DNA from: Osmia lignaria lignaria
Lineage: Eukaryota > Arthropoda > Insecta > Hymenoptera > Megachilidae
NCBI RefSeq assembly: GCF_051020975.1
Contig: NW_027478159.1
Span: 3,736,501-3,800,500 of the forward strand
Reading direction: 5' to 3'
Length of the DNA stretch: 64,000 nt
In this document: one piece after another, positions 61,096-64,000 of the stretch
Position numbering within the stretch: the stretch's first letter is position 1
How the letters are laid out: each line of letters starts with the position of its first letter
Position numbers and translations under genes: made by a program
Notes under the pieces: model-generated
The model's database searches: none
The model's input: only the letters and a program-made list of their open reading frames with translations
What the model was told of the DNA's origin: nothing

Positions 61096-62705
61096 TCAGA
61101 TGCGTAGTTCTCGAGATATATCAAGATATTTAAAAGTTCCGAAGCCGCACCAACATAATAGAGATACAGAAACACCGTGGCCCCTTTCTTTGAGATAACT
61201 CTGCACTAGTGCGAGCCGCAAATGCCACTTCCAGCTTAGCTGTGCAGAAGAAGAACAACAAGAAGAAGAAATATCTCGAAATATGTCCGTCAGGCCCCAT
61301 CCCTTGAGATAAATCTGCAAATATCTCGGAAACGAAGCGAGCTATGGCAAAATGTTAAGAGACCTTTCTTGTAGAGAATTATGTTTCCTACAATTTATGC
61401 TCTATGATATTTTTTGATCAGAAGCGTAGTTTTCGAGATATATCGAGATATTTAAAAGTTCCGAAGCCGCACCAACATAATAGAGATCCAGAAACACCGT
61501 GGCCCCTTTCTTTGAGATAACTCTGCACTAGTGCGAGCCGCAAATCCCACTTCCAGCTTAGCTGTGCAGAAGAAGAACAACAAGAAGAAGAAATATCTCG
61601 AAATATGTCCGTCAGGCCCCTTCCCTCGAGATAAATCTGCAAATATCTCGGAAACGAAGCGAGCTATGGCAAAATGTTAAGAGACCTTTTTTGTAGAGAA
61701 TTAAGTTTCCTACCTTTTATGTTCTATGATATTTTTTGATCAGATGCGTAGTTCTCGAGATATATCAAGATATTTAAAAGTTCCGAAGGCGCACCAACAT
61801 AATAGAGATACAGAAACACCGTGGCCCCTTTCTTTGAGATAACTATGCACTATTGCGAGCTGCAAATGCCACTACCAGCTTAGCTGTGCAGAAGAAGAAC
61901 AACAAGAAGAAGAAATATCTCGAGATATGTCCGTCAGGCCCCTTCCCTTGAGATAAATCTGCAAATACCTCGAAAACGAAGCGAGCTATGGCAGAATGTT
62001 AAGAGACCTTTCTTGTAGAGAATTAAGTTTCCTACTTTTTATGTAGTATGATATTTTTTGATCAGATGCGTAGTTCTCGAGATATATCAAGATATTTAAA
62101 AGTTCCGAAGCCGCACCAACATAATAGAGATACAGAAACACCGTGGCCCCTTTCTTTGAGATAACTCTGCACTATTGCGAGCTGGAAATGCCACTTCCAG
62201 TTTAGCTGTGCAGAAGAAGAACAACAAGAAGAAGAAATATCTCGAAATATGTCCGTCAGGCCCCTTCCCTTGAGATAAATCAGCAAATATCTCGGAAACG
62301 AAGCGAGCTATGGCAAAATGTTAAGAGACCTTTTTTGTAGAGAATTAAGTTTCCTACTTTTTATGTTCTGTGATATTTTTCGATCAGATGCGTAGTTCTC
62401 GAGATATATCAAGATATTTAAAAGTTCCGAAGCCGCACCAACATAATAGAGATACAGAAACACCGTGGCCCCTTTCTTTGAGATAACTCTGCACTATTGC
62501 GAGCTGGAAATGCCACTTCCAGTTTAGTTGTGCAGAAGAAGAACAACAAGAAGAAGAAATATCTCGAAATATGTCCGTCAGGCCCCTTCCCTTGAGATAA
62601 ATCTGCAAATACCTCGAAAACGAAGCGAGCTATGGCAGAATGTTAAGAGACCTTTCTTGTAGAGAATTAAGTTTCCTACTTTTTATGTAGTATGATATTT
62701 TTTGA
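61096..62705. repeat. 5-monomer unit (1610 bp), copy 1
   Basis: Monomers start at 61096, 61418, 61740, 62062 and 62384. Markers are CCCCATCCCTTG with TTTATGCTC; GATCCAG with AAATCCCACTTCC; CCGAAGGCGC; AAATCAGCAAAT; and TTTAGTTGTGC. The fifth, 62384, ends like 60774, so the junction lies within it. Confidence 0.92.
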
Positions 62706-64000
62706 TCAGATGCGTAGTTCTCGAGATATATCAAGATATTTAAAAGTTCCGAAGCCGCACCAACATAATAGAGATACAGAAACACCGTGGCCCCTTTCTT
62801 TGAGATAACTCTGCACTAGTGCGAGCCGCAAATGCCACTTCCAGCTTAGCTGTGCAGAAGAAGAACAACAAGAAGAAGAAATATCTCGAAATATGTCCGT
62901 CAGGCCCCATCCCTTGAGATAAATCTGCAAATATCTCGGAAACGAAGCGAGCTATGGCAAAATGTTAAGAGACCTTTCTTGTAGAGAATTATGTTTCCTA
63001 CAATTTATGCTCTATGATATTTTTTGATCAGAAGCGTAGTTTTCGAGATATATCGAGATATTTAAAAGTTCCGAAGCCGCACCAACATAATAGAGATCCA
63101 GAAACACCGTGGCCCCTTTCTTTGAGATAACTCTGCACTAGTGCGAGCCGCAAATCCCACTTCCAGCTTAGCTGTGCAGAAGAAGAACAACAAGAAGAAG
63201 AAATATCTCGAAATATGTCCGTCAGGCCCCTTCCCTCGAGATAAATCTGCAAATATCTCGGAAACGAAGCGAGCTATGGCAAAATGTTAAGAGACCTTTT
63301 TTGTAGAGAATTAAGTTTCCTACCTTTTATGTTCTATGATATTTTTTGATCAGATGCGTAGTTCTCGAGATATATCAAGATATTTAAAAGTTCCGAAGGC
63401 GCACCAACATAATAGAGATACAGAAACACCGTGGCCCCTTTCTTTGAGATAACTATGCACTATTGCGAGCTGCAAATGCCACTTCCAGCTTAGCTGTGCA
63501 GAAGAAGAACAACAAGAAGAAGAAATATCTCGAGATATGTCCGTCAGGCCCCTTCCCTTGAGATAAATCTGCAAATACCTCGAAAACGAAGCGAGCTATG
63601 GCAGAATGTTAAGAGACCTTTCTTGTAGAGAATTAAGTTTCCTACTTTTTATGTAGTATGATATTTTTTGATCAGATGCGTAGTTCTCGAGATATATCAA
63701 GATATTTAAAAGTTCCGAAGCCGCACCAACATAATAGAGATACAGAAACACCGTGGCCCCTTTCTTTGAGATAACTCTGCACTATTGCGAGCTGGAAATG
63801 CCACTTCCAGTTTAGCTGTGCAGAAGAAGAACAACAAGAAGAAGAAATATCTCGAAATATGTCCGTCAGGCCCCTTCCCTTGAGATAAATCAGCAAATAT
63901 CTCGGAAACGAAGCGAGCTATGGCAAAATGTTAAGAGACCTTTTTTGTAGAGAATTAAGTTTCCTACTTTTTATGTTCTGTGATATTTTTCGATCAGATG
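62706..64000. repeat. 5-monomer unit, copy 2 (cut by window end)
   Basis: Over the 1295 bases available I find one difference from copy 1: CCACTACCAGC at about 61873 reads CCACTTCCAGC at 63483. This is the youngest clear duplication in the window, or the best homogenised one. It runs off the right edge. Confidence 0.92.

Larger units (their letters stand above)
1..64000. repeat. 322-bp tandem satellite array, whole window
   Basis: The window is filled by one monomer repeated head to tail, all in the same orientation, about 199 times. Landmarks recur every 322 bases: TTTTTTGATCAGATGCG at the chosen start, CCGAAGCCGCACCAAC, an AAG-rich tract, ATGTCCGTCAGGCCCC, and AAATATCTCGGAAACG. From 301 to 63994 there are 198 monomers; 198 x 322 exceeds the true distance by exactly 63 bases, and that deficit is accounted for by individually located deletions. 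Neighbouring monomers differ by a few substitutions each. No unique sequence, inversion or foreign insertion interrupts the array, and both ends are cut by the window. This is eukaryotic satellite DNA by structure. The family name, species and chromosomal position cannot be told from the sequence. Confidence 0.98.

Noticed and set aside
301..63896. About 186 near-identical 74-codon minus-strand frames as a tandem gene family
   Set aside because: They start only at TTG, with TAG eight codons upstream in nearly all copies; the middle is a translated AAG repeat; frame is broken by ordinary point mutations in 12 copies; 322 is not a multiple of 3; no promoter, domain or signal is evident. Homogenised satellite explains them.
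1..64000. CRISPR array
   Set aside because: Repeats are contiguous 322-bp units with no short repeat/unique spacer alternation, and no cas genes are present.
1..64000. Transposable element or viral insertion
   Set aside because: No terminal repeats, target-site duplications, polymerase, integrase or transposase frames, and no interruption of the register.
1..64000. rDNA intergenic spacer, 5S or tRNA tandem array
   Set aside because: No rRNA or tRNA sequence is recognisable in the monomer and no transcription-unit structure is seen.
1..64000. Bacterial or phage origin of the sequence
   Set aside because: A pure 64-kb satellite without genes and with higher-order structure is not known from bacterial chromosomes or phages. 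Species remains unassigned.

Overview
The whole 64,000-base window is one tandem satellite array. A single monomer of 322 bp (39.4% GC counted over the representative copy 9961-10282) repeats head to tail in one orientation from the first base to the last. About 199 copies are present: 198 complete monomer steps lie between the same phase point at 301 and at 63994, and the window begins and ends inside a monomer. Neither edge of the array is in the window. I see no protein-coding gene, rRNA, tRNA, transposable element, CRISPR array or unique sequence.

Long, homogeneous, head-to-tail satellite DNA with higher-order structure is a eukaryotic feature, typical of centromeric, pericentromeric or subtelomeric heterochromatin. 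I do not recognise the monomer as a named family and cannot assign a species. The monomer length, about twice 161 bp, would fit two nucleosomes, but this is inference.

Layout by higher-order period: 1-1266 dimer; 1267-2876 mixed monomers; 2877-6418 a 6-monomer unit; 5131-12858 an 8-monomer unit (2576 bp) in three consecutive copies; 12859-17688 mixed, with near-identical neighbours; 17689-18970 a 641-bp dimer duplication; 18330-23766 and 23767-28253 a 17-monomer block and its 14-monomer copy; 28254-33727 mixed, with dimers; 33728-42743 nested blocks of 14-16 monomers; 42744-47251 short-period 3- to 5-monomer blocks; 47252-51759 a 7-monomer duplication; 51760-53367 the most divergent monomers; about 53.1-54.95 kb a 3-monomer duplication; 54978-56265 mixed; 56266-60129 another 7-monomer duplication; 60130-61095 mixed; 61096-64000 a very recent 5-monomer duplication.

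Monomers fall into two main sequence types that are shuffled in blocks. Monomers at the edges of the duplications are chimeras of two types, as expected from in-register unequal crossing over. Length is remarkably constant: only three deletion sizes in the AAG-rich tract or flank (-3, -15) and in the spacer (-1, -2) explain the 63 bases lost over 198 monomers, and no insertion is seen. A 74-codon minus-strand reading frame recurs in about 186 of 198 monomers, but it starts at TTG with a stop just upstream and is best read as a by-product of homogenisation, not a gene.
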